From: a bacterium
Lineage (GTDB): Bacteria; UBP6; UBA1177; JAKLFG01
DNA length: 64,000 bases
Assembly: GCA_022709425.1 (NCBI GenBank)
Contig: JAKLIW010000001.1
Span: 360,603-424,602, forward strand
Reading direction: 5' to 3'
Under the pieces are notes generated by a model. It was not told the origin of the DNA and made no database searches. It saw only the letters and a list, made by a program, of their open reading frames with translations. Positions 17,739-26,126 of the stretch are shown here, piece after piece. The number at the start of each line of letters is the position of its first letter. Position 1 is the stretch's first letter. The position numbers and the translations under genes are program-made.

Positions 17739-18179
17739 CTACAGTTTCGGGACCTCGATGACCATGATGAACAGCCCTAAGCGGTGAAGTTTATCGACGA
17801 AATCGGCGAACGCGATCGGCTTGGTGACATAGCTGTTGCATCCCAGCGCGTGGCACCGCTCTATCTCGCGCGGCTCGTCGGTGGTGGTCAGCATGATGAC
17901 CGGCATCTTCTTGTAGCGGGGATCGCCCTTCAGCCGCTCCAGCACCTGTACGCCATCGACCTTAGGCATCCGGATGTCGAGTAGGAGCAGGTAGGAGGCT
18001 CCTTCTTTGATTCCCGGCTTCTTTCCGTTGCCGTAAAAGAACTCCAGCGCCTCTTCACCGTCGCGGAAACGCATCACCTCGTTGAGTATCCCGACATCGT
18101 GGAGCGTCGAGGTGATCAGTTCGACATGACCGTCATCATCCTCGGCCAGCAGGATGATCACTTCGTTCTTTTCCTTCAT
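17739..18179 (-). CDS. Single-domain response regulator (Rcp1-like)
   Basis: A 146-residue stand-alone receiver. It has the acidic triad in ILLAEDDDGHVEL, the phosphoacceptor in LLLLDIRMPKVDGVQV, Thr in VIMLTTTDEP, and Lys in SYVTKPIAF. The FYGNG loop is typical of the Rcp1 group that pairs with bacteriophytochrome-like kinases. The ATG at 18179 overlaps the stop codon of the kinase gene upstream (ATGA), so the pair is almost certainly cognate. It has no output domain and probably relays phosphate or binds a partner. Confidence 0.93.
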   Translation of the reverse strand: MKEKNEVIILLAEDDDGHVELITSTLHDVGILNEVMRFRDGEEALEFFYGNGKKPGIKEGASYLLLLDIRMPKVDGVQVLERLKGDPRYKKMPVIMLTTTDEPREIERCHALGCNSYVTKPIAFADFVDKLHRLGLFIMVIEVPKL

Positions 18180-20374
18180 GTTCTTCCTCCCTTGCGTATA
18201 GTTCGATCCTGTGGCAGGACAATATAGAAAACGGTTCCTTTTCCTTGCTCGCTTTCCAGCCATGCCTTTCCGCGATTGCGCTGTACGATGCGTTTGACCA
18301 ACGCGAGCCCCAAGCCTTCCCCCGGAACGGGCCCGCCCGGATCGAGCCGCGAGAACAGCCCCCATATCTGATCCTGATGTCCCTTTTTGATGCCGATGCC
18401 GGTGTCGGCGACCGTATAGGTTACCCGATCGCCCATTACCGTACCGGAAACGGTGATAGTCAGGGGTCTTTTCGGATCGCGATATTTAATGGCGTTGTCC
18501 ACCAGATTGGAGAATGCCTGCCCGATCTCGCGCCGGTCGCCCCAACAGGAGGGGAGATCGCCAACCGTGACGACCGCCCGCGCCTCCTGCGTCTGGAATT
18601 TGAGCGCATCGAGCGTTTCGCGCATCAGTTCGTTCATGTCGATCGGTTCCGGGGTGTGGGTCGCCCGGCCGAGCCGCGAGAGTTTGAGCAGGCCGCTCAC
18701 CAGCGCATCCATCTTATCGGTGCCCGCCGTAACATAGCCGAGCGCCTTGGGGATATTGTTCCGTATGATCGGCGCGGCCGTTTCGCACATTTCAGAGGCG
18801 GAGATCTGCGCGTTGAGTATCCGGTCGAGTTCGGCGAGATATCTCCGTATCCGGTCGCTGAACCCCTGAATGTTGACCAGCGGACTGCGCAGATCGTGTG
18901 AGGCGGCGTACAGGATACTTTCCATCTCCTCGTTCTTGTGTTGCAGACTCGTCATCAACTCCTCACGGGCCAATTCCAGATCCTTACGGGAGGAGATATC
19001 CTCCACCACCGGCAGGAAGTAGCTGGGCGCCCCGGAGGCATCGCGTACCACCGTGACGGTAACATTGCTCCACACGATGGAGCCGTCCTTGCGGATATAG
19101 CGTTTTTCTCGGGACGAGACCGCCTTGCCCCCCTCCAGAATTTTTTGTATGTATATTTTGTCGGCGGCGCGGTCGTCGGGATGGGTTATCTCGGGAAAAC
19201 TCTTTTGCAGAAGCTCTTCGGAAGAGTAGCCGACGATCTCACAGAAACGTGGGTTGACCTTCATGAAGCGGCCGCCGAATGCCACCTGCGAAACGCCTAC
19301 CCCCGACTGTTCGAAAGTAGCGCGGAAATATTCCTCTCCCTCGCGCTCTTTTTTTTCCAATTCGAGAAGTTCTTTATATTGTTTTCCCCGCTGAATATGC
19401 CAGAAGAAGCCCATGAGGGAGAAAATGATATATACGACAAGACAGAGACCGCCTATAATCACGCCCGCCCGGAAACGCCATGCGGAAAAGGCCTCGGCGC
19501 TGTCTATCTTGGCGACCATATACCACGACGACGCAGGAATCTGTTTGAGCGCCGAAAGAACCGGTACGCCGCGATAATCCAGACCTTCAATGATCCCCTC
19601 CTCTCCGCGCACCGCGCGCACTGCGGGGATATCAAACCGGGAAATCGGTATCCGCAGGTTCAACGCGGTCCCTTTTTTAAGGCGCAGTTCGTTGAGGAAC
19701 ACCACCTCGTCGCCGTCGCGGCGCACCAGAAGCGTTTCGGCGCTGATGCTCTGTTCCGGCCACGACTGAATGAGCGGATAGAGGAACTCGTTCGGATCGA
19801 CCCGTAGTATAAGCGCGGCGACCGCTCTTCTCCCTTCGGTCGTATCGGAGAAAAGCGGGGCAATGACATCGAGATGAACGGCATTATGAACGGAACAACG
19901 ATATAATTCGGACAGAAACGGCCGTCCTTGCCGCAGAGAGATTCGCAGGAACGCATCCGTTTCGAGGCTGATATGCTCTTCAGCCATCCCGGCGCTGAGG
20001 CGGATATGTCCTTCGGCATCGACTATGAACGCTGAGGCATACCGATAGCCACGACGATACGATTCGAGCCGTTCGGTGATCTGCGCCGCCAACGTCGGAT
20101 CTGGCGTCGCCAGCCACTGTTTTACCGCGGCGGAGAAAAAGGGTCCCGACAACGCGACCGTGGCATCGCCGATCCGTTCGGAACGCCAGCGGGCGATCTC
20201 TTCGGCCTTGAGTTCAGCTATCGACAGAAGTTTTTGAGATTCGTCTTCGCGAATGCGACGTTCCTGCGAGTAGTAAAAGAATGCGCCGCCCACCAGAAAG
20301 GAAAGGAAAATCGCGCCGAACAACAGCCACATCGCAAGCGGCATGCGATAGGAACCAGCACCCGGCCGATCCAT
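18176..20374 (-). CDS. Membrane histidine kinase: periplasmic sensor, PAS, HisKA, HATPase
   Basis: A 732-residue sensor. There are membrane helices at about 12-34 and 310-335; the roughly 275 residues between are a Cache-like periplasmic domain (YRYASAFIVDAEGHIRLSAG). A PAS domain (about 355-470; FEQSGVGVSQVAFGGRFMKV) is followed by HisKA with the His in YAASHDLRSPLVNI. A long insert (about 70 residues) separates it from the second helix, as in phytochrome-type kinases. The HATPase motifs are NLVDNAIKYR, DTGIGIK and GEGLGLALVKRI. It is coupled to the Rcp1-like receiver downstream. The catalytic half is closely related to that of the kinase at 23220-26126. Confidence 0.92.
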   Translation of the reverse strand: MDRPGAGSYRMPLAMWLLFGAIFLSFLVGGAFFYYSQERRIREDESQKLLSIAELKAEEIARWRSERIGDATVALSGPFFSAAVKQWLATPDPTLAAQITERLESYRRGYRYASAFIVDAEGHIRLSAGMAEEHISLETDAFLRISLRQGRPFLSELYRCSVHNAVHLDVIAPLFSDTTEGRRAVAALILRVDPNEFLYPLIQSWPEQSISAETLLVRRDGDEVVFLNELRLKKGTALNLRIPISRFDIPAVRAVRGEEGIIEGLDYRGVPVLSALKQIPASSWYMVAKIDSAEAFSAWRFRAGVIIGGLCLVVYIIFSLMGFFWHIQRGKQYKELLELEKKEREGEEYFRATFEQSGVGVSQVAFGGRFMKVNPRFCEIVGYSSEELLQKSFPEITHPDDRAADKIYIQKILEGGKAVSSREKRYIRKDGSIVWSNVTVTVVRDASGAPSYFLPVVEDISSRKDLELAREELMTSLQHKNEEMESILYAASHDLRSPLVNIQGFSDRIRRYLAELDRILNAQISASEMCETAAPIIRNNIPKALGYVTAGTDKMDALVSGLLKLSRLGRATHTPEPIDMNELMRETLDALKFQTQEARAVVTVGDLPSCWGDRREIGQAFSNLVDNAIKYRDPKRPLTITVSGTVMGDRVTYTVADTGIGIKKGHQDQIWGLFSRLDPGGPVPGEGLGLALVKRIVQRNRGKAWLESEQGKGTVFYIVLPQDRTIRKGGRT

Positions 20375-20416
20375 GGATACTCCTCAGATCATACTATCCC
20401 GCCCGTGGCCGGAAGA

Positions 20417-20445
20417 ATCATATATAAGACGGTCCGAATAATCAA
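20417..20445 (-). promoter_or_regulatory. Promoter of the kinase - receiver pair
   Basis: Minus strand: TTGATT (20445-20440), a 17-bp spacer, TATGAT (20422-20417), about 43 bases before the kinase start codon. Confidence 0.62.
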
Positions 20446-20476
20446 GAAGAAACAGCGGATCGTTTTGCCGGTGCCG

Positions 20477-21787
20477 CTATGGTAACGCGGCCACGCCCGT
20501 CAGCAGGAACCGCCATGCGGGAAGTACCGCTATGGTCCCTTTTTCGACCGCTATTGTCTCTTCTTCGTTGCGCGTGACGATCATGCCCTCCCCGATCCCG
20601 AGTTCCGTCATCGCCTCCTCAAGCGCCGCGAGTTCCCGTTTTCTGGTCTTCGGCTCCCGCACGGTTTCGCATACCTGCACGAGTCGCGGGGCGCCGCCTT
20701 CCCCGGCGACGGCAAAATCGACCTCGCGGCCGCTCCGGGTCTTGTAATAGAACACCTCCGTCCGTTCGCGGCGAAGCGCGGCGAACACCAGATTCTCCAG
20801 CAAATGTCCCCCGTTCACGAGTATGCCCGACGCGACCGAGGTCACCAGCGCATGATCGACGGCGTATATTTTCTTCGGATTGGTGTTCGACCGCGCCAGA
20901 GAGGCGTCGTACACCCGCGTGGTGAAAAGGAAAAAGGACTCTTCGAACCACGCAAGATAATCGGAAACGGCGCTTTTGGGTATCCGGTGTCCCAGCGCCT
21001 TCAAATAGCCGGTCAGCGCATTCACGGTGTACAGCGACGCGGCGTTGTCGATGAGGCGGCGCGCCAGATCGACCACCGCTTTGGGGTGCGCGATGTCATG
21101 GCGTTCTATCAGATCGCGGAACAGGATCGAGTTGACATATTCCTGATGGGTCTTTATCCGCAGTTCCTTCGAAAGCGACGCCACCTCGGGGAACCCGCCG
21201 ATCTCCCAATATTCATCGAAGGCTTTCATGACATGGAGCCGTTCGGCCGAGGAAAGGACGCTCTTCACCGGGCGTCCGGTGTGGAGCAGATATTCCCGGA
21301 ACGAGAACGGGAACAGTTCCCAAGAAAGGGCCCGGCCGCGCATCTGGGTCGCTATCTCGGCCGAGAGCAGTTGGGACGAGGAGCCGGAGATATAGACCGC
21401 GCAGTTCTCGGTGCGCAGTATTCGCTCCACGAACGATTCCCAGCCGGGGAAGAGCTGTATCTCATCAAAGAAACAGTACACCTTTTCCTGTTTTTTCTCG
21501 GGATAGAGGGCGAAATAGACATCGGTCACTTCGCCGAGTCCCGTCGTTGAAAGGGCATGCAACCGGTCGTCGAAAAAATTCATGTACAGCATGTTCCGGC
21601 GATCAACCCCTTTCTTTTGTAACTGCTCCATGATCTGAAACAGAAAGGTCGTTTTGCCGCACCGCCGCACGCCGATACAGATCGTCGCCTTGCCCGGCAC
21701 CGACTCCAGTTTCATTTCCCGCGGCGTCGTGCGCGGCAGTTCCTGTGCATGAAAATCGAGGATTATTTCTTTCAGTTTCTCTCTCAT
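20477..21787 (-). CDS. AAA ATPase with DUF4143 domain
   Basis: A 436-residue protein of the AAA_14/DUF4143 group. Walker A is GVRRCGKTT (about residue 40), Walker B is VYCFFDEIQLF (about residue 105), and the sensor region is VYISGSSSQLLS. The C-terminal DUF4143 part has EIGGFPEVAS, DLIERHDI and the endonuclease-like GREVDFAV. Such proteins are widespread, often mobile and of unknown role; a nuclease-like function has been suggested from the PD-(D/E)XK resemblance. The start at 21787 follows GGGAGGT; the frame extends 10 codons upstream without support. It seems unrelated to the flanking signalling genes. Confidence 0.88.
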   Translation of the reverse strand: MREKLKEIILDFHAQELPRTTPREMKLESVPGKATICIGVRRCGKTTFLFQIMEQLQKKGVDRRNMLYMNFFDDRLHALSTTGLGEVTDVYFALYPEKKQEKVYCFFDEIQLFPGWESFVERILRTENCAVYISGSSSQLLSAEIATQMRGRALSWELFPFSFREYLLHTGRPVKSVLSSAERLHVMKAFDEYWEIGGFPEVASLSKELRIKTHQEYVNSILFRDLIERHDIAHPKAVVDLARRLIDNAASLYTVNALTGYLKALGHRIPKSAVSDYLAWFEESFFLFTTRVYDASLARSNTNPKKIYAVDHALVTSVASGILVNGGHLLENLVFAALRRERTEVFYYKTRSGREVDFAVAGEGGAPRLVQVCETVREPKTRKRELAALEEAMTELGIGEGMIVTRNEEETIAVEKGTIAVLPAWRFLLTGVAALP

Positions 21788-21915
21788 CGGACACCTCCCG
21801 TTTCTCCGGAACAACAATCCGGTTCGATATTTTTACCAGATTCCGGGCAAACTGGCAAGAAAAAAGCTTCGGCTGCGCATCAAAAAGCAAGGGATTAAAA
21901 CGGTTATCATGGTTA

Positions 21916-23194
21916 TCAAGAAGGACGCTCCGCCACGATCACCCGGTCGCGACCCTCTTTTTTGGCGCGATAGAGCGCCAGATCGGTGCGCGAGGCGCTC
22001 ATCAGGTAGAACGCGCCGTTGGAGGCGGGAAAGAGTTTCAGCATGATCTTCTCGACGATGGGCCCCGTCTCGGCGACGGTCGCGGTCGCCTGCAGGAACT
22101 GGCGTAGTTCGGTCAGGATATCGCCCCGTATCTTCTGCGATTCCAATTTTTCCACCGCGATCGAAAGCTTGTCATGAGCCAACCGGACCTCTTCGTCGGC
22201 CCTCTTCCGGTCGGAGATGTCGATGAAACTTTCGAGCAGATAGTCGTCGCCTTCTATCACGATGGGGGTGACCGTCTTGAGTATCGGGATACGCTTCCCG
22301 CCGGAGTCGAGCAGTACCCGTTCCGAATTGTCCACCGTCTGTTTCAGATCGCAGACCGGACAGCGGCCCTGTTCGGCGGGGCAGACGAACTGGTGACAGA
22401 TATTCCCGACGACCTTGTCGCGCGGCAGGCCGACCAACCGGAGCGCCGAATCGTTTATGTCGAAGATATTCCGCGACGCCCGATGGACGATGATCTTCCC
22501 GAACAGGTCGTTCTGGAAAAAGGTCGTGAGCCGTTTTTCGTTCTCGCGCAGGGTTTTCATCGTCCGCGTCCGGGATAGCATCGAGGTAAGCAGGAAGATC
22601 AGCATCAGCGTCAAGACCAGCGGCAGGGCGGCGCGGCCCGCCACCTGCCAGCGCCAGTCGTGGGCATCGATATCCATGCCCAGCGCCGCGATCAGATTCC
22701 CCGACGCGGGATCGATGATCGGCACGAGCGCCGTGACCCAAACGCCCCAGTCGTCGGCGACCGGTCCCTCGACCGTCATGTCCTTGGAGTCAAAGACCCG
22801 GGCAATACCCTCAGATGCCTCTTCATATAGTTGTCCGGGCGGCGAATAGTCCTCCGAATCGGCCGGTTCGTTGTCGACATAAAAGAAGATGTCGCCGCTT
22901 TTCGCGCGGCCCAGCAGATAAATAAAGCGGATATGTTCATCCGCGCTCCGGACCGCCGCGAGCTGTTCCTTGAGACGCCGGTAATCGGGCGAAACAAGGT
23001 CCGTCGAGGTGCCGGAAAGCGATCTGACCCGCTCTACATTGACCGCCTGCGACACAAGCCGTGTCCGTTGGAGCAACTCTTCCCTTAAATCCCGATCGGC
23101 GTGTGCGGCCAGCCAGAACGCGGAAACCGCGCCTAAGTAGTATCAGCGCAAGGATCCGTTGCCGCCGCGGCCAATGAAAGATCATCTTCGGCAT
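21916..23194 (-). pseudogene. Broken sensor diguanylate cyclase (5' frameshift and internal deletion)
   Basis: The coding sequence starts at 23194 (MPKMIFHWPRRQRILALILL), but near 23136-23140 one extra base shifts the frame. Removing it joins the first helix to LGAVSAFWLAAHADRDLREE and the rest of the protein. The remaining frame encodes a periplasmic sensor (about 150 residues), a second helix, and a PAS domain with a Cys-rich loop (CPAEQGRCPVC). The start of a GAF-like domain (IMLKLFPASNGAFYL) then jumps straight to the last 20 residues of a GGDEF domain (DLALYRAKKEGRDRV). The GGDEF catalytic core is missing. Both lesions are read from the sequence; a sequencing error could explain the frameshift but not the deletion. 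It lies 26 bases after the kinase gene upstream. Confidence 0.8.
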
Positions 23195-23219
23195 CGCGAT
23201 CACCCTCGTTACGGTCGTC

Positions 23220-26126
23220 TCAATGACTTTTCTTGCTCTTCCCGTGGTCGCGCGGCAGGGAAACGAGGAATCGCGCTCCATGACCCGGTTCCCCTTCGAC
23301 CGATATCTTGCCGTGGTTGCGTTGCACGATGCGCTGTACGAGCGCCAGCCCGAGCCCTTCTCCCGCCACCGGGCCGTTGGGATCGAGCCGCGAGAACAGG
23401 CCCCATATCTGGTCGCGATGTTCCGGCTTGATGCCGATGCCGTTATCTTCGATGCAGTAGGTGACAGAACGGTCGTCGGCCGTCGCGGAGATACGGATGA
23501 GGGGCGGCCGCGCCGGATCGCGGTATTTCAGCGCGTTGTCGATGAGGTTGGTGAACGCCTGCTCCAGTTCGCGCGAATCGCCCCAACAGGAAGGCAGTTC
23601 TTCCAGCGCGATCGTGCCGCCCGCCGCCTGAAGCGGGAATTTGAACGGTTCGACGATACAGGCCATGAGCGCTTTCATGTTGACCGTTTCCGGCAGATGT
23701 TCCGCGCGGCCGAGGCGCGAAAGTTTGAGAATGCCGTCGACGAGCCGCTGCATCTTCTCGGCGCTTTTGCCGATATACTCAACAGCCATGGGGATCTTTT
23801 CGGCGATATGCGGTTTTGCCGCGGCGCACATATCGCCCATCGGCAGATCGCTGCCCATGAGTTCCTTCAGCTCATCGAGCGACTGCCGCACCACGCCGTT
23901 GAAGCCGACAATGCTCACCAGCGGCGTCCGCAGATCGTGCGAACTGGCGTAGAGCATCCCTTCCATTTCGTCGTTCTTGTGTTTCAGGGCGGCGATGAGA
24001 TCCTCGCGCTCCAGTTCCAACAACTTTCGTTTGGTGTAGTTTTCATGGGCGATAACGACCCGGCGAGGATCGACACCCGGGAAAACGGTAACGCGACCGA
24101 CGAACCAGCGCGCCTTTTCGGGGCTGTTGCAGGGGTATTCCATCGAGAAGAAGTCGCTCTTTCCCCCGAGGACATCGCGGATACCTTGCGCGAACGGAGC
24201 CGCTTCCTGCGCATGTTCGCCGGTCGCGCCGTCGCATATCTTCAGATAGTTGCTTCCTTCGGAGACCATGTCGGCCCGCATATCGTTCTCTTCGGCGAAT
24301 TCACGCCACGCCTTGTTGGTGAGTAGTATCGTTCCCTCCTCGTCGAGCACGGCGATATGCGATGAAAGGCCGTCAATGGTCGCGCGGAGCGACCGTTCCG
24401 ATTCGCGCAGGGACTGTTCGAGTCTTTTCTTCTCGGTAACATCGCGCTCGACCGATACGGCGAACAGTTTCGAGTTGATCCACATCTCCTTTATCGAACA
24501 TTCGAACTCCCGGATCGAGCCGTCCTTGCATCGATGACTCACCATCAATACGGGGTCATTTCCGGACCGTAATATTCTTTGCCGTTCTTGGATCAGAACA
24601 GCATCGCCCGCCTTATCCTCTATGAAGGAAATCGGGCGATTTATCAATTCCTCCCGCTCGTATCCGAGTATTTGCGAAACTCTCTTATTGACATCCCGAA
24701 TGACGGGGACATTTCCGGGCACGATCTCCAGCAGAAAAATGATATCGGCCGCCTGTTCAAAAAGGCTTCGAAACCGCTCTTCGCTTTCCCGAAGTTTTTC
24801 TTCGACACGATAACGATCGGTGATATCTTTATTGACGACAATGGCGCTCAAGAGAGAGCCGTCATCGTCGAGCACAGGAGCGGTGTAGTTGAGAACGACC
24901 CTTTTTTGACCGTCGAATGCGTCGAACTCCAACAACTCATCCTGAATGGTCGCTTTATCCCGAATGGTGTGGGCCAATGCCCAATCGTCGGGGGCAATTT
25001 CTTGTCCCGACGGAAGACGGCGGGCCTTGAACACACCATACTGTTCCGGGCTCACTTTCGGTTCGGTGCCCCATATTCTGATACCTTCGGGATTCCCTTT
25101 TAGAAGTTTTCCCTCTTTATCGGTGAACCAAAGCCCTACCGGCAAGATATCGAATATTTTTTGAAGCAGACCCTCTCTTTCTTTTAACGACTGTTCAGTA
25201 TTCTTGAGGTCGGTTATGTCTATGGTAAATCCTGCTAGATATGAAGGAACGCCGGCATCGTTCATGATCGGAAATTTTATGGTAATGTAACTGCGGCCGT
25301 TGAATTCTTCCGTGATCTCGATCCGCTTTCCCTCCTTCAAAACCCGCAGATCATCGGCAACCATTTTTTTCGCGAAATCGGACGGGAACAGTTCCTCCAT
25401 GTTCTTTCCCAGCAGATCCTTTATCGGTCTGCCTAGCATGGATTCATAGTTCTTGCTTAGCCGCAAGGAACGAACATGGTCGTCCTTGAAAAACACATAG
25501 ATCGGGCTATGCTCCATGAATTGCTGGAAGATATTTTCACTCGTCCGAAGATCGGCAAGGAGTTTGTTTCGCGACACCATATCGGAAAGTATCTTGCCGA
25601 TGAACACGGTCGCCAGCGGATAAAACAACAGGATGGGGATGCCTATTTTTTTTACAACATCGAAGCCTTTACCGCCGGGAAGAAAAAACATCAGAGAAAG
25701 CATGGCCGCAGAAACCAGAATACCAAGCAGAAGGAGAGTGGCGAAGGAAGCCTTTTTTTCTTTTCGGTAATGTCGGTAATAGAAATAAATGCCTATGGCC
25801 GCCGCGGAAAGAACGCCGAGCGATCCTGCGAAAGCGCCGACGCCTCCCAGCAAAAATCGACCTGCGATCACCATCCCGGCGGTCACCGTGACCGCGAGAG
25901 GGCCGAAGAAAAAAGCGCACAGACTGATGATGATCGACCGGCCATCAAAGAACAGTCCTTCACCGTAAAGCAGAGGATTCAACATACCGACGACCGCCAC
26001 CACGCCGAAGAGAAATCCCTGTAGCAATGCAAGATGTCCCCGCCGCCAGAATTCCATGATAAAACTCGAAACGACGCTGAGCGCTACCAGAAGCGCCAGA
26101 TTGTAGACCAGTTCGATGCCGATCAT
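23220..26126 (-). CDS. Histidine kinase with 5TMR-LYT membrane sensor and multiple PAS domains
   Basis: A 968-residue kinase. Residues 1-210 form a LytS/YhcK-type membrane sensor of five to six helices (FDGRSIIISLCAFFFGPLAV is the family signature). About four PAS domains follow (215-720; for example FQQFMEHSPIYVFFKDD, FRSLFEQAADIIFLLE), then HisKA with the His in YASSHDLRTPLVSI and HATPase (NLIDNALKYR, DNGIGIK, GEGLGLALVQRI). LytS-type sensors often respond to small metabolites or membrane state. Its ATG overlaps the stop of the degenerate P-type ATPase gene by 4 bases, so the two are made from one message. Confidence 0.92.
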   Translation of the reverse strand: MIGIELVYNLALLVALSVVSSFIMEFWRRGHLALLQGFLFGVVAVVGMLNPLLYGEGLFFDGRSIIISLCAFFFGPLAVTVTAGMVIAGRFLLGGVGAFAGSLGVLSAAAIGIYFYYRHYRKEKKASFATLLLLGILVSAAMLSLMFFLPGGKGFDVVKKIGIPILLFYPLATVFIGKILSDMVSRNKLLADLRTSENIFQQFMEHSPIYVFFKDDHVRSLRLSKNYESMLGRPIKDLLGKNMEELFPSDFAKKMVADDLRVLKEGKRIEITEEFNGRSYITIKFPIMNDAGVPSYLAGFTIDITDLKNTEQSLKEREGLLQKIFDILPVGLWFTDKEGKLLKGNPEGIRIWGTEPKVSPEQYGVFKARRLPSGQEIAPDDWALAHTIRDKATIQDELLEFDAFDGQKRVVLNYTAPVLDDDGSLLSAIVVNKDITDRYRVEEKLRESEERFRSLFEQAADIIFLLEIVPGNVPVIRDVNKRVSQILGYEREELINRPISFIEDKAGDAVLIQERQRILRSGNDPVLMVSHRCKDGSIREFECSIKEMWINSKLFAVSVERDVTEKKRLEQSLRESERSLRATIDGLSSHIAVLDEEGTILLTNKAWREFAEENDMRADMVSEGSNYLKICDGATGEHAQEAAPFAQGIRDVLGGKSDFFSMEYPCNSPEKARWFVGRVTVFPGVDPRRVVIAHENYTKRKLLELEREDLIAALKHKNDEMEGMLYASSHDLRTPLVSIVGFNGVVRQSLDELKELMGSDLPMGDMCAAAKPHIAEKIPMAVEYIGKSAEKMQRLVDGILKLSRLGRAEHLPETVNMKALMACIVEPFKFPLQAAGGTIALEELPSCWGDSRELEQAFTNLIDNALKYRDPARPPLIRISATADDRSVTYCIEDNGIGIKPEHRDQIWGLFSRLDPNGPVAGEGLGLALVQRIVQRNHGKISVEGEPGHGARFLVSLPRDHGKSKKSH

